Assembly (NCBI RefSeq): GCF_000283515.1
Contig: NC_015976.1
Span: forward strand, 2,131,001 to 2,195,000
From: Sphingobium sp. SYK-6
Lineage (GTDB): Bacteria > Pseudomonadota > Alphaproteobacteria > Sphingomonadales > Sphingomonadaceae
Length of the DNA: 64,000 nt
Direction: 5' to 3'
Positions within the stretch are counted from its first letter, which is position 1. Every line of letters begins with the position of its first letter. The translations under genes and the position numbers were made by a program. Shown one piece after another: positions 35,869 through 43,348 of this stretch. The notes below the pieces were generated by a model, which saw only the letters and a program-made list of their open reading frames with translations, had not been told where the DNA came from and ran no database searches.

Positions 35869-36003
35869 TCAGTCGTCGAGAGTGCCGAACGACGGCTGTC
35901 CCTGCGGATTGTCGATGCGCAGTTGGCCGGCGCCATGGGTCACCTCGCTGGCGATCCCCAGTTCGGTCATGCCTTCCTCGGCAGTTTCATATTCGCGTTC
36001 CAT
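35869..36003 (-). CDS. Lasso peptide precursor (A peptide)
   Basis: 44 residues with AAGGAGG 5 nt before ATG 36003, the best Shine-Dalgarno site in the cluster. The leader (residues 1-23) ends in LGIASEVTH, with Thr at -2 and His at -1. The predicted core starts at Gly24: ring GAGQLRID with an 8-residue Gly1-Asp8 macrolactam, then tail NPQGQPSFGTLDD. The 8-residue Gly-Asp ring and FG..DD ending resemble sphingomonad lasso peptides such as sphingonodin (recalled). The larger ORF upstream to 36063 has no ribosome site. Ring and threading are predicted from sequence only. Confidence 0.85.
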   Translation of the reverse strand: MEREYETAEEGMTELGIASEVTHGAGQLRIDNPQGQPSFGTLDD

Positions 36004-36019
36004 ATTTGCCTCCTTCTGT

Positions 36020-36038
36020 CGCCACATGGTTCGTGGCG
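36020..36038 (-). promoter_or_regulatory. Perfect inverted repeat in the leader of the precursor mRNA
   Basis: Arms CGCCAC (36020-36025) and GTGGCG (36033-36038) with a 7-nt loop sit just upstream of the AAGGAGG site of the precursor gene. In RNA this could form a small stem-loop that affects stability or translation, or it could be a second operator. Between it and the upstream palindrome lies another dyad, ATATATT-CAGC-AATATAT (36064-36081). Confidence 0.4.
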
Positions 36039-36081
36039 AGTCAAAGGCTAGGCGTGGGAGCAAATATATTCAGCAATATAT

Positions 36082-36098
36082 GCTTTCATTTTGAAAGC
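36082..36098. promoter_or_regulatory. Palindromic operator upstream of the lasso precursor
   Basis: GCTTTCATTTTGAAAGC is a near-perfect dyad about 80-95 bp upstream of the precursor start codon. An almost identical site is at 37309-37325 before the XRE gene, and the match continues into the flank (GAAAGC-A/G-TTATTT). Two copies in one cluster at similar distances from two start codons mark it as the binding site of a cluster regulator, most simply the XRE protein, possibly the GntR protein. Confidence 0.75.
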
Positions 36099-36174
36099 AT
36101 TATTTGGACTGATCCGGTTAGAGATAGACAACCCTGCCGGAAAGCGTTCTTATCCTTCTATATCAAATCCTTAA

Positions 36175-36789
36175 CTATGGCTCGCAGAGCATCGAGACAG
36201 CCCTGATGCGTCTTCGGTGATAGTTCCAGAGCATCTGCAAAAGGGCATTTCCTGTCCCTGAAACTGCCAATATATTGGCAGAGTTGAGCTCGTCGGCACA
36301 GTCTGGCCAGCGCTCGATCTCCCGGAGTCGCACGGCCCGCAGGCGCTCCCCGGCATTGGTGATCGCCGCGACAATCTCCTCTGAACCGGAAACGCTTGCC
36401 AGCGTGACAAACATGCGTTCGGTGGTAGCGACGATGGCTTCCGGCGTCGTGTAATCGGTAAGCCAGCCATCCGGCGCAATAGGAAGCTGTGCATTGGCCC
36501 GCACGCCGGGTTTCAGCGCCAGGCGAATGAGTTGACCATGCCATGTATAGCAGTCGCGCAATTTTTCCGGCGTCCAACCAAGGACGCGGAAGCCATGATG
36601 GTGACCCACTTCGAGCAGACGTTCGCCATACATGCGGTGCAGCGTGTCACGGATCGGCGAGGAGCTGAGCCCGAATTCCGACGCAAGGTCCGTGACCGAA
36701 AGATCGGAAAATCCCATGTAGCGGCCCGAGAGCAGTGCGTGCTTAAGGTCTCGGTAGACCTGTTCGGCATGGCGTGTTCCAGGCGACAT
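36175..36789 (-). CDS. GntR-family transcriptional regulator
   Basis: 204 residues. The N-terminal winged HTH is HAEQVYRDLKHALLSGRY and LSVTDLASEFGLSSSPIRDTLHRMYGERLLEV, as in GntR/FadR; the C-terminal helical FCD-like effector domain is shorter than usual (ending RRRIRAVSMLC). It starts 6 nt after the XRE stop on the same strand, so the two regulators form one transcript upstream of the precursor gene. A role in lasso cluster control is inferred from position. Effector unknown. Confidence 0.82.
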   Translation of the reverse strand: MSPGTRHAEQVYRDLKHALLSGRYMGFSDLSVTDLASEFGLSSSPIRDTLHRMYGERLLEVGHHHGFRVLGWTPEKLRDCYTWHGQLIRLALKPGVRANAQLPIAPDGWLTDYTTPEAIVATTERMFVTLASVSGSEEIVAAITNAGERLRAVRLREIERWPDCADELNSANILAVSGTGNALLQMLWNYHRRRIRAVSMLCEP

Positions 36790-36795
36790 GACAAA

Positions 36796-37218
36796 TCACT
36801 CGTCCGTTTTCTTATCGTCATCGTCATCTGCGGCAGACGTCAGGAGCTGGCGTGAGAGCGTGTCGAGATTATGTCGTGCGATGGCGTCGATGCAGACGGT
36901 TTCGAGCTTCGAGAGATCGCCTTCGAGAAGTCCGCGAGGGAACACACGGCCGTGCTCGATGAAGAGAAGAGGAATGACGAGGTGCCCGGTCGAGAGGCCT
37001 AGCGCATGCGCGCAGCGAAAATGATCGTCGAGTCGCGATTTAGGGTTGCCTGCTTCGATTTCGCGCAGCCAGCGGGTTCCGATCCCGACGGTCGCCGCGA
37101 AGTCTTCCTGCGTTATCCGCCCGACTCGTCTCATCATTTCTATGCGCCTCCCGGACATCAATTTGATCGTCGCAAGAACCGAGGGGTCATGTGCATTGGG
37201 CAAAGCCTGAAGCGGCAT
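36796..37218 (-). CDS. XRE-family HTH regulator
   Basis: 140 residues from ATG 37218 (AGGGAG upstream; an in-frame ATG at 37293 lacks one). The HTH reads RRVGRITQEDFAATVGIGTRWLREIEAGNPKSRLDDHF. A C-terminal extension of about 70 residues ends in the acidic AADDDDDKKTDE. A candidate promoter TTGACC-17 nt-CATTTT sits just downstream of the palindrome at 37309-37325, which suggests autoregulation. Co-transcribed with the GntR gene. Confidence 0.8.
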   Translation of the reverse strand: MPLQALPNAHDPSVLATIKLMSGRRIEMMRRVGRITQEDFAATVGIGTRWLREIEAGNPKSRLDDHFRCAHALGLSTGHLVIPLLFIEHGRVFPRGLLEGDLSKLETVCIDAIARHNLDTLSRQLLTSAADDDDDKKTDE

Positions 37219-37308
37219 GACAAGGTCTCCCTGCCAATGGCTCAAAGCTCCCGCGCACAGCCCAAGGATGTAAAATGTTGTTAGTCGCACCAATGGTCAA
37301 ATTATTTT

Positions 37309-37325
37309 GCTTTCAAATTGAAAGC
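37309..37325. promoter_or_regulatory. Palindromic operator upstream of the XRE gene
   Basis: GCTTTCAAATTGAAAGC, matching the site before the precursor gene in 15 of 17 positions, with only the central bases different. It sits 8 nt upstream of TTGACC, a plausible -35 element for the minus-strand XRE-GntR transcript. A site just upstream of a -35 fits an activator position as well as repression by looping between the two copies. Confidence 0.72.
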
Positions 37326-37375
37326 GTTATTTTGGCGCGTGAATGTCCAGTGAAACAGATAGTTATAACATGCCG

Positions 37376-37783
37376 TTAACTGGCGGGTGCCGTCGCTGTC
37401 TTATAAGCATTCTGCAGTTCCCGGTCTTCGGAGGTCAGGAACATGATCAGCGCCACATTATAGAGACGCCATGTCGCCACCCCGGCTCCGCATTCCCCAC
37501 TTTCGATAAGGCGCCTGCCGACGCGATCCACGACGTCAGCCAATCGGGATGTCGTGCCGACAAAGCGATAGGACGGGCCACCGAGCTGCCCGCACAGGGG
37601 CGATTCGAGTTCCGCAGCGATCTCGGAAGGGTCGCAGCGATCGAGAATGCTGATAGCGACATGAAGAGTCGTTCCATAAGGGATGAATTCTCGGGTCATT
37701 CGCGCGAGTCTGCAATGGCAGGCAAGGAACTGATCGACTCCCTGTTCCGACAACTGAAGCTTGTAAGTCCTTGAGGTCCTCAT
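37376..37783 (-). CDS. Hypothetical protein divergent from the transfer operon, 135 aa
   Basis: ATG 37783 with AGGGAG upstream is preferred to 37858. The protein begins MRTSRTYKLQLSEQGVDQFLACHCRLARM and contains TLHVAISILDRCDPSEIAAELE, RFVGTTSRLADVVDRVGRRLIES and a helical end (LYNVALIMFLTSEDRELQNAY). No known family recognised. It is transcribed away from the transfer operon across a region with three repeat copies, a typical position for a transfer regulator. Confidence 0.6.
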   Translation of the reverse strand: MRTSRTYKLQLSEQGVDQFLACHCRLARMTREFIPYGTTLHVAISILDRCDPSEIAAELESPLCGQLGGPSYRFVGTTSRLADVVDRVGRRLIESGECGAGVATWRLYNVALIMFLTSEDRELQNAYKTATAPAS

Positions 37784-38086
37784 GCACGTTCTCCCTGCAT
37801 GATTCGCGAGTTGGTCATGGTCATTGCGGCAGTGTCTCCATGAATAGAGACGGGCCAATGACCCCGAAAAAGCGGAAAAATCGGCACTGAGATGCCGAAA
37901 CCGGTACTGAGGTGCCGAATCGGCATCTCAGTACCCTGCCCATTGCGTGGCCTGGCCTGACCTTTCATCCTTCATCCATCCGAACAACACGGTGACGGCG
38001 AGCACAGCCCTTTAACGATGCTCCCAGCCCGAACCGCATGACGAAACCCGACGCGCAAAGAACTGCGCGCCGGAAGAAGGAGGCTT
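37784..38086. promoter_or_regulatory. Divergent control region of the transfer operon
   Basis: 303 bp between the minus-strand hypothetical gene and the first plus-strand transfer gene. It holds the three repeat copies at 37882-37936 (listed separately) and otherwise no supported ORF. The right half (37965-38070) is moderately AT-richer and ends in GAAGAAGGAGG before ATG 38087. Promoters for both directions are expected here. Confidence 0.5.
37882..37936. repeat. Three copies of a 15-17 bp repeat before the transfer operon
   Basis: Copy 1 is CGGCACTGAGATGCCGA (37882-37898) and copy 2 is CGGTACTGAGGTGCCGA (37902-37918), in the same direction and 20 bp apart. Copy 3 is TCGGCATCTCAGTACCC (37920-37936), the same motif inverted. 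Each copy is itself partly palindromic (CGGCA...TGCCG). Two-helical-turn spacing and the divergent promoter location suggest cooperative binding of a regulator of transfer. The number is too low for replication iterons. Confidence 0.65.
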
Positions 38087-39007
38087 ATGTCAGTTTCGCA
38101 CAGACATTTCCCATTGGCGATCCCTCCAGTTGCGGCTGAGCGCCTGTTTTCTTGGCCGTCCAACCAGGATCGCCGCAGGTCGATTGGCCGGGATGCGCCC
38201 ACGTCGGTCAAATGGGTGAGCGGTATTTGCGGGGCGGCATTGCTGGCCCTCCTGCAGCCTGGCGCGGCGTTCGCGAAAGAGGATCAGGGCCGCACATCGG
38301 ATACCGCGCTTGCCAAGGCTGTGGACGAAGCGGAACGGCAACTCCAGCAGACCTTCACCAACCTCCGCTTCGAGGATTTTGGCCCCTCGCCCGTTGAGGG
38401 TCCGATCTATCAGGCCAGCGCCGGCGGCCGGATCGTCTATTACGCGCCGCAAAGCGAGCATATCCTGTTCGCTACGGTCTATGATCGTAACGGCGTCAAT
38501 CTGACCGCGCTGGCGCAGGAACAGGGCGCGACGCGCCGCCTGAAGGCCATCGATCCTGCCAAGGCGCTGGCGATCGGTCCTGCCGGCGCGCCTACGGTCA
38601 TCGAGTTCACCGATCCCGACTGTCCCTACTGCCAGGCGCTTGATCGCTTCTGGGCCGCGAAGGCAGCGGAGGGCAAGCCTGTGCGGCGGCTCATCTTCTT
38701 CGTGAGCGGGATCCACCCGACCGCCGCGGCAAAAGGGGAACATATACTGTGCTCGCCCGATCGCGAGGCTGCGTTCAAGGCGGCCTATTCCGGCCAAAGT
38801 CCGGCCGCGCTGGCGCAATGCGCGCAGGGGCGCGCCAAGGTTGCCGACGATGCCGAGCTGGTCGCCAGGATCGGCATTTCGGGAACGCCGACCCTGATCG
38901 CCGACGGCAAGCTCATTTCCGGGTTCCAGCAGGCCGAGCTCGAGGCTTTTCTCGACAGCCACGCGAAGCCCTCGGCGGCAAAGGCGGCGAGCGATGCGTC
39001 CCGCTGA
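38087..39007 (+). CDS. dsbC: DsbC-like periplasmic disulfide isomerase
   Basis: 306 residues. A signal or anchor segment appears at about 42-65 (VKWVSGICGAALLALLQPGAAFA), followed by a helical linker, a DsbC-like dimerisation region and a thioredoxin fold with C179-P-Y-C182 (DPDCPYCQA). The cis-Pro is in SGTPTLIADGK. A GGAGG lies only about 3 nt before ATG 38087, so the true start may be further in. It is the first gene of the transfer operon and is expected to fold the Cys-rich TraU, TraN and TraH-type proteins, like TrbB or DsbC in F-type systems. Confidence 0.82.
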   Translation: MSVSHRHFPLAIPPVAAERLFSWPSNQDRRRSIGRDAPTSVKWVSGICGAALLALLQPGAAFAKEDQGRTSDTALAKAVDEAERQLQQTFTNLRFEDFGPSPVEGPIYQASAGGRIVYYAPQSEHILFATVYDRNGVNLTALAQEQGATRRLKAIDPAKALAIGPAGAPTVIEFTDPDCPYCQALDRFWAAKAAEGKPVRRLIFFVSGIHPTAAAKGEHILCSPDREAAFKAAYSGQSPAALAQCAQGRAKVADDAELVARIGISGTPTLIADGKLISGFQQAELEAFLDSHAKPSAAKAASDASR

Positions 39008-39201
39008 GTTCAGCCACGCCGTCGCGGCAAGCGACGATCCCCTTTCGGAGGGCATCCAGCCTGGCCTGACATGGCCCGGCGGATGAACCGGATGCCGGCG
39101 GCGACGGGCTCTTGGAGCCGTCCACCGACGCCCCGGCCGACACCGATCCTCTTTCGATGCCGGCAGGCTTTGGTTGGACGGCTTCTCTTTGGAGCAATGC
39201 C

Positions 39202-39516
39202 ATGATGCGTAAACTCGGTAACAAGGCCCTGGTGGTGGCCAATTTCGGTCTCCCTTTGGGCGCGATGACCCTGGTGGGCGCTCCCGCCCATGCCTTCTCG
39301 GCGCCGGCCGCCGGCGACCTCGGCTACGATATCTACGATATCGTCGTGAACCAGGGCGTGAAGGGCCCGCTCGGCTTCGTGGGGGGCGTCGCCGCCTTCC
39401 TGTTCGGCGTGTCGCGCCTCTTCTCGAACATCATGATCGGCATCCCGACCATCGTCGCGGCCGTCTGCCTGATCAAGGCGGACTCCATTCTCCAGACTTT
39501 CGGGATGGTCGTCTGA
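39202..39516 (+). CDS. traA: TraA-like conjugative pilin precursor
   Basis: 104 residues from ATG 39202 (GGAG upstream; a longer ORF from 39112 has no ribosome site). A long leader with a hydrophobic core ends GAPAHAFSAPAAG, a signal-peptidase site. The mature part has two hydrophobic segments (GPLGFVGGVAAFLFGVS and IMIGIPTIVAAVCLI) separated by RLFSN, the topology of F-type and VirB2-like pilins. Located directly before traL-traE-traK-traB, the expected pilin position. Confidence 0.78.
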   Translation: MMRKLGNKALVVANFGLPLGAMTLVGAPAHAFSAPAAGDLGYDIYDIVVNQGVKGPLGFVGGVAAFLFGVSRLFSNIMIGIPTIVAAVCLIKADSILQTFGMVV

Positions 39517-39645
39517 GACGCCGCGTGCGGCTGCGCGCTGGCTGAGCGGCCAGACGCATTCGCACCGGCACGTGCTGGGGGCCGATGGTCGGCCTCCGGA
39601 AACCGGCACCTTTGCAGGTGTCATGAAGCAGGAGGAGAAGGGCAA

Positions 39646-39912
39646 GTGGACGAACGCCTTCCGCAATATCTGCATCGGCCGGTCCAGATCCTGTGGTTCG
39701 GATCGGACGAGTTCCTGCTCGCGACCTCGAGCGTGTTCGTGGCCGCGATCGTGGGCGGACTTGTCGGCTGGGCGCTAATCGCTGCCCTTCTCCTCTTCAT
39801 TCCGTGGAAGCGGACCAAGCCCAGGGGCTATCTCGCGCACCTCGCGTGGCGCTGGGGCCTGGTTTCCTTCCCCCATTATCCGGGTCCTACCCAGACCCGC
39901 TTCTTCGAGTGA
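39646..39912 (+). CDS. traL: TraL, T4SS inner-membrane component
   Basis: 88 residues, GTG start with AGGAG upstream. DERLPQYLHRPVQILWFGSDEFL opens the protein, a membrane hairpin fills about 26-53, and the end is a charged, aromatic C-terminal tail (FPHYPGPTQTRFFE), typical of TraL, which corresponds to VirB3. It anchors pilus assembly in the inner membrane. It sits 5 nt before traE. Confidence 0.85.
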   Translation: MDERLPQYLHRPVQILWFGSDEFLLATSSVFVAAIVGGLVGWALIAALLLFIPWKRTKPRGYLAHLAWRWGLVSFPHYPGPTQTRFFE

Positions 39913-39917
39913 GGGCC

Positions 39918-40553
39918 ATGCGCATGTTCGGTCGCAAAGGGAGCCAGGAGGATCCGCTGCTCGGCAAGCCCGCAAGCTTCGGCATCCATCGCTACCTGCA
40001 GGGCTCGGCGAACCTCTTCGAGGAGAACCGGCTGCTCAAGGTCGCGATTGCCGGCATGTTCGGCGTCACCGCGGTGCTGGGCGTGGTGATCTACACCACC
40101 AACCAGAATGCCCGCACCATCATCGTACCCTTCGGGGCCACCGGCGATCTCCATGTCTCGGGGAACAAGCCGTCCGAGGCCTATATCGTCGCGATGACGC
40201 GCAACATCGTCGCGCTGTCGGGCACCTGGTCGGCCTATTCGGCGGACCGCCAGTTCCAGGAGCTGCTCGGGCTCGCGCACCCTTCCGCCTATGGGGCGAT
40301 GCGCGACAGCCTCAATGCCGTGCTCGACGAACTGGCGAACAATCCTACCCTGTCGATCGCCACCTATATCCGGGGCGATCAGCCGGTGCGGTGGACCGCG
40401 CATGAGATCGTGGTGCCGGTCGAGAAGGTGCGCGTGATCGGCGGCGTGATCCGCAAATTCCGGGGCATTTTGCGCATCGGCTACGCCATCGAAAATGGCC
40501 GGTTCTGGCTGACGCGTCTTTCCGAGGAGCAGTTCGATGCCGAAACCCGCTGA
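39918..40553 (+). CDS. traE: TraE, T4SS VirB8-like inner-membrane protein
   Basis: 211 residues. One N-terminal membrane helix at about 40-60 (KVAIAGMFGVTAVLGVVIYT) is followed by a periplasmic domain (YIVAMTRNIVALSGTWSAYSADRQFQELL, ending GRFWLTRLSEEQFDAET). This matches TraE of F-type systems, the VirB8 equivalent. Start at ATG 39918; the larger upstream frame is in traL. It overlaps traK by 17 nt. Confidence 0.88.
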   Translation: MRMFGRKGSQEDPLLGKPASFGIHRYLQGSANLFEENRLLKVAIAGMFGVTAVLGVVIYTTNQNARTIIVPFGATGDLHVSGNKPSEAYIVAMTRNIVALSGTWSAYSADRQFQELLGLAHPSAYGAMRDSLNAVLDELANNPTLSIATYIRGDQPVRWTAHEIVVPVEKVRVIGGVIRKFRGILRIGYAIENGRFWLTRLSEEQFDAETR

Positions 40554-41373
40554 AGTGATTTCGAAGCAGGCGGCAGCGCCTGCTGGCTCGGAAATCACGG
40601 AAACAAGAAAATGCTGCGGCGCGCCGATGCGCCGCGCCCTGACGCTTTGCCTGCTGCTTGGGGGCCCGCCGGTGTCGGCGCAGACGATCCACGCGCTGCC
40701 CGACCAGACCAGCCATATCCGCATGTCCAACCGCGACATCAACCATGTCGTGTGCGAGGGCGGCGAGATGGAGGATATCAAATTCTCGGCCGAAAAGGGC
40801 CTCGCCGTCGAGAAGGGCGGCGCGGATGCCTGGATCAAGTTCCTGGCCCGAGAAATCGACGACGCCGGCCAGGTGACGCGCACCTATGTGACGCAGCCTT
40901 CCGAATTCTTCGTGCATTGCAACGGCGCCACCTACCCGCTCTATGCCGAGCCGGCGGAGATTCCGGCACAGACAGTGGTGCTGATGCCGGGCGCCCGCCA
41001 GCGCGCGCAAGCGAACAATGAGCTGATGGCGGCGCTCGCCGACGAGGACCGCGCCGTCTCGATCACCCTGTCGCTGCTCGACGATCGCATCCCTGCCTCG
41101 TTCAGCGAGGTCGCGCCGTCCGGCGGCACGGTCGGCATAGCGGCGGCGCCCGGCCTGTCGATCACCGAACAGCGGCGTATCGCGGTCGAGGGCGCCGCGC
41201 TTTCAGCTTCCGAATATCATCTCCGCGCGGCCGCCCCGGTAGCGCTCGACGAACGGCTGCTGGTCGATCCGGTGTTTGGGACAAGCATTTTCTCGCTCAC
41301 CCTGGACCGGATCCGTCTCGACGCCGGCGAAACGGCCCGACTTGTCGTCGTTCGCCGGGGAGCCGGGCAATGA
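40537..41373 (+). CDS. traK: TraK, secretin-like outer-membrane core protein
   Basis: 278 residues; GGAG lies 7 nt before ATG 40537, inside traE. A signal-like stretch at about 31-49 (MRRALTLCLLLGGPPVSAQ) means the mature protein starts near residue 50; a later start at 40627 would give a shorter leader. The periplasmic body (TSHIRMSNRDINHVVCEGG, TVVLMPGARQRAQANNE) matches TraK, the VirB9 equivalent that forms the outer core with TraB and TraV. Stop overlaps traB by 4 nt. Confidence 0.87.
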   Translation: MPKPAEVISKQAAAPAGSEITETRKCCGAPMRRALTLCLLLGGPPVSAQTIHALPDQTSHIRMSNRDINHVVCEGGEMEDIKFSAEKGLAVEKGGADAWIKFLAREIDDAGQVTRTYVTQPSEFFVHCNGATYPLYAEPAEIPAQTVVLMPGARQRAQANNELMAALADEDRAVSITLSLLDDRIPASFSEVAPSGGTVGIAAAPGLSITEQRRIAVEGAALSASEYHLRAAAPVALDERLLVDPVFGTSIFSLTLDRIRLDAGETARLVVVRRGAGQ

Positions 41374-42701
41374 GCGGCGAAATGGGCAAGGATCCGGCAC
41401 AGGGACCGGAAGAGCTGTCGCCCTATCAGGCGCATCTCGCCGGCGAAGGCGCGCGGGAAAGGGATGAGGCGATCCGCCGTCCCTCGCCGGCGCTCCTCGA
41501 CTGGAAGGCGCAGTGGAGCAAGCTTTCCGCCCGCCAGAAGCTGCGCGCGCGCCAGCTTGCCGTCGGCGTAGCGGTCGGCGCAATCGGGTTCGGCCTCTAT
41601 ACGGTCTCCGGCAGCAAGGAGGAGGCGAAGCCCGCCAACCCCGCGTCCTCGCTCAACATGGGTGCGGGCCTGCGCGGTGACAGCCTCGAGGTGAAACTGC
41701 GCGGTGACTTCAAGAAGGTCCTCGATGGCCAGCAACTGCTCGGTGACCGGATCAGCGCGATCGAGGAGGGCAAGGTCGTCCCTGGATCGCGCTCGCCGGG
41801 GCGCGGAGCGGCCGGGGGCGTCGATGGCGATCTCCCGCCTGCCCTGCCGGACAGCGTGCCCGCCCTTCCCTATCCCCCGGAAACCGGCGACGTCGGCGCG
41901 GACGCGGACAAGCTGCCGGCCCCGCCCAACGGCCCGGTAGCGCCACCTGCCCCGCCTGCGCCGCCGGTCGAGAAGACGGTGGGCGCGATCGGGACGGCGA
42001 CCGGCCAGGTCGTGGCCCAAGGCGCCGATGCCTCTGCTTCGTCCAAAAAAAAGAATCGGACGATCTATTTGCCGCCTGGTTTCATGAAAGCGCGGCTGCT
42101 GACCGGGATCGACGCGCTGGCGAGCCGGGACGCGACGAGTAATCCCGAACCCATCATCGCCCGGGTGCAGGCGCCTGCGGTGCTGCCCAATGAGGTGAAG
42201 GCGAACCTCGCCGGATGTTTTGTGATCGGCAACGCCACGGGCAGCCTCGCCAAGGAACGGGTCGAGGTCCAGCTCGTCTCACTGTCCTGCGTCGACTTCG
42301 ACGAACATTCCATCGTCGATCAGCCGGTCAAGGGGTTCTTCGTCGATACCGACGGCAAGAAGGGCCTGTCGGGCAAGGTGGTGACGCGGGCCGGGGCCAC
42401 GCTGGCGCGCGCCTTCATCGCCGGCACCATCAGCGGCATATCCCAGTCGGTCGAGGGCACGTTCGGCAACATGTCGACCTCGGCGCTGGGAACGATCCGC
42501 ACGCTCGACGCGGGCGATGCCGCGAAGTCGGGCATTGCCGGCGGTCTCTCCAAATCGTCCGACAAGCTCACCGATTTCTATCTCGATCTCGCGCGGCAGG
42601 CCGGTCCCATCGTCGAGGTGGGCGCGGCCAAGGATGTGGTCGTGGTGATCCAGGAGGGCGCGACCCTCGAGATCAAGCCCGGCGCGGGAGTGAAGTTCTG
42701 A
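41370..42701 (+). CDS. traB: TraB, T4SS core channel protein
   Basis: 443 residues: cytoplasmic N terminus, one membrane helix at about 63-80 (QLAVGVAVGAIGFGLYTVS), a proline-rich periplasmic linker (about 145-205, e.g. PPAPPAPPVE) and a C-terminal TrbI/VirB10-like domain (FMKARLLTGIDAL, ANLAGCFVIGNATG, GATLEIKPGAGVKF). It bridges inner and outer membranes in the transfer channel. Coupled to traK (ATGA) and abutting traV. Confidence 0.9.
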   Translation: MSGEMGKDPAQGPEELSPYQAHLAGEGARERDEAIRRPSPALLDWKAQWSKLSARQKLRARQLAVGVAVGAIGFGLYTVSGSKEEAKPANPASSLNMGAGLRGDSLEVKLRGDFKKVLDGQQLLGDRISAIEEGKVVPGSRSPGRGAAGGVDGDLPPALPDSVPALPYPPETGDVGADADKLPAPPNGPVAPPAPPAPPVEKTVGAIGTATGQVVAQGADASASSKKKNRTIYLPPGFMKARLLTGIDALASRDATSNPEPIIARVQAPAVLPNEVKANLAGCFVIGNATGSLAKERVEVQLVSLSCVDFDEHSIVDQPVKGFFVDTDGKKGLSGKVVTRAGATLARAFIAGTISGISQSVEGTFGNMSTSALGTIRTLDAGDAAKSGIAGGLSKSSDKLTDFYLDLARQAGPIVEVGAAKDVVVVIQEGATLEIKPGAGVKF

Positions 42702-42727
42702 TGCGCGCCCCTTCTGGAGTCAAAGCG

Positions 42728-43348
42728 ATGAAAAGATTTCATCCCTGCCTGGCTGTCATGCCGTTTCTTGGTCTGCCGCTTCTCACGCTGTCCGGCTGCG
42801 CCACCGTCGGATCGATGATGTCGCCCTATGGCGAGAAATTCTCCTGCAAGAACAGCGACCATGGCCAGTGCATCCATCCGGACCAGGCCTATGCCGACGC
42901 GGTTGCCGGACGGGCGTCGAAATCCGATCCGTCGGTCACCCATGATCGCAAGCTGCTCAGCCCCGACCAGAAGGGGCGAGCGCCCGTGCCGGGCAAGGGC
43001 AGCGCGAAAGCGGCCGCCGTCGCCATGTCGCCGCAAGCTGGACAGAGCAATGTCGGCGCGGTGCTCGAGGGGGCCGGTTCGCCGATGCTACGCCCATCGC
43101 GCACGATCCGCACGCTGATCCTGCCCTATGCCGACAAGCAGCGGCCCGACCGTCTCTACATGGCGCGCTACGTCTATTCGATCCTCAATCGACCGGCCTG
43201 GGTCGTGGGTGACTATCTGGTCGAGCCGGGTGGACGCAGCCCCGCCCCGCCCGTGCTGCGCACGATGCGCGCGCCCGAACCGGACACCGCGGACGGAACG
43301 ACCGCAGAGGACGTGCCGATGGCGATCGCGACGGAGAAGCGGCCATGA
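42728..43348 (+). CDS. traV: TraV, outer-membrane lipoprotein
   Basis: 206 residues from ATG 42728 (GGAG about 8 nt upstream); an alternative ATG at 42701 overlaps the traB stop. Lipobox LSGC with Cys24 after a hydrophobic signal, then KFSCKNSDHGQCIHP, the Cys pair typical of TraV, and a proline-rich middle ending in a conserved-looking TRLYMARYVYSILN-type segment (RLYMARYVYSILNRPAWVVGDY). VirB7 equivalent of the F-type core. Overlaps traC by ATGA. Confidence 0.85.
   Translation: MKRFHPCLAVMPFLGLPLLTLSGCATVGSMMSPYGEKFSCKNSDHGQCIHPDQAYADAVAGRASKSDPSVTHDRKLLSPDQKGRAPVPGKGSAKAAAVAMSPQAGQSNVGAVLEGAGSPMLRPSRTIRTLILPYADKQRPDRLYMARYVYSILNRPAWVVGDYLVEPGGRSPAPPVLRTMRAPEPDTADGTTAEDVPMAIATEKRP

Noticed and set aside
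37882..37936. Three repeats as a CRISPR array or replication iterons
   Set aside because: Only three copies, one inverted, with no unique spacers of constant size, no cas genes and no replication initiator gene nearby.
42215..42727. Long N-terminal extension of traV
   Set aside because: It is inside traB in another frame; the lipobox start at 42728 has a ribosome site and correct signal length.
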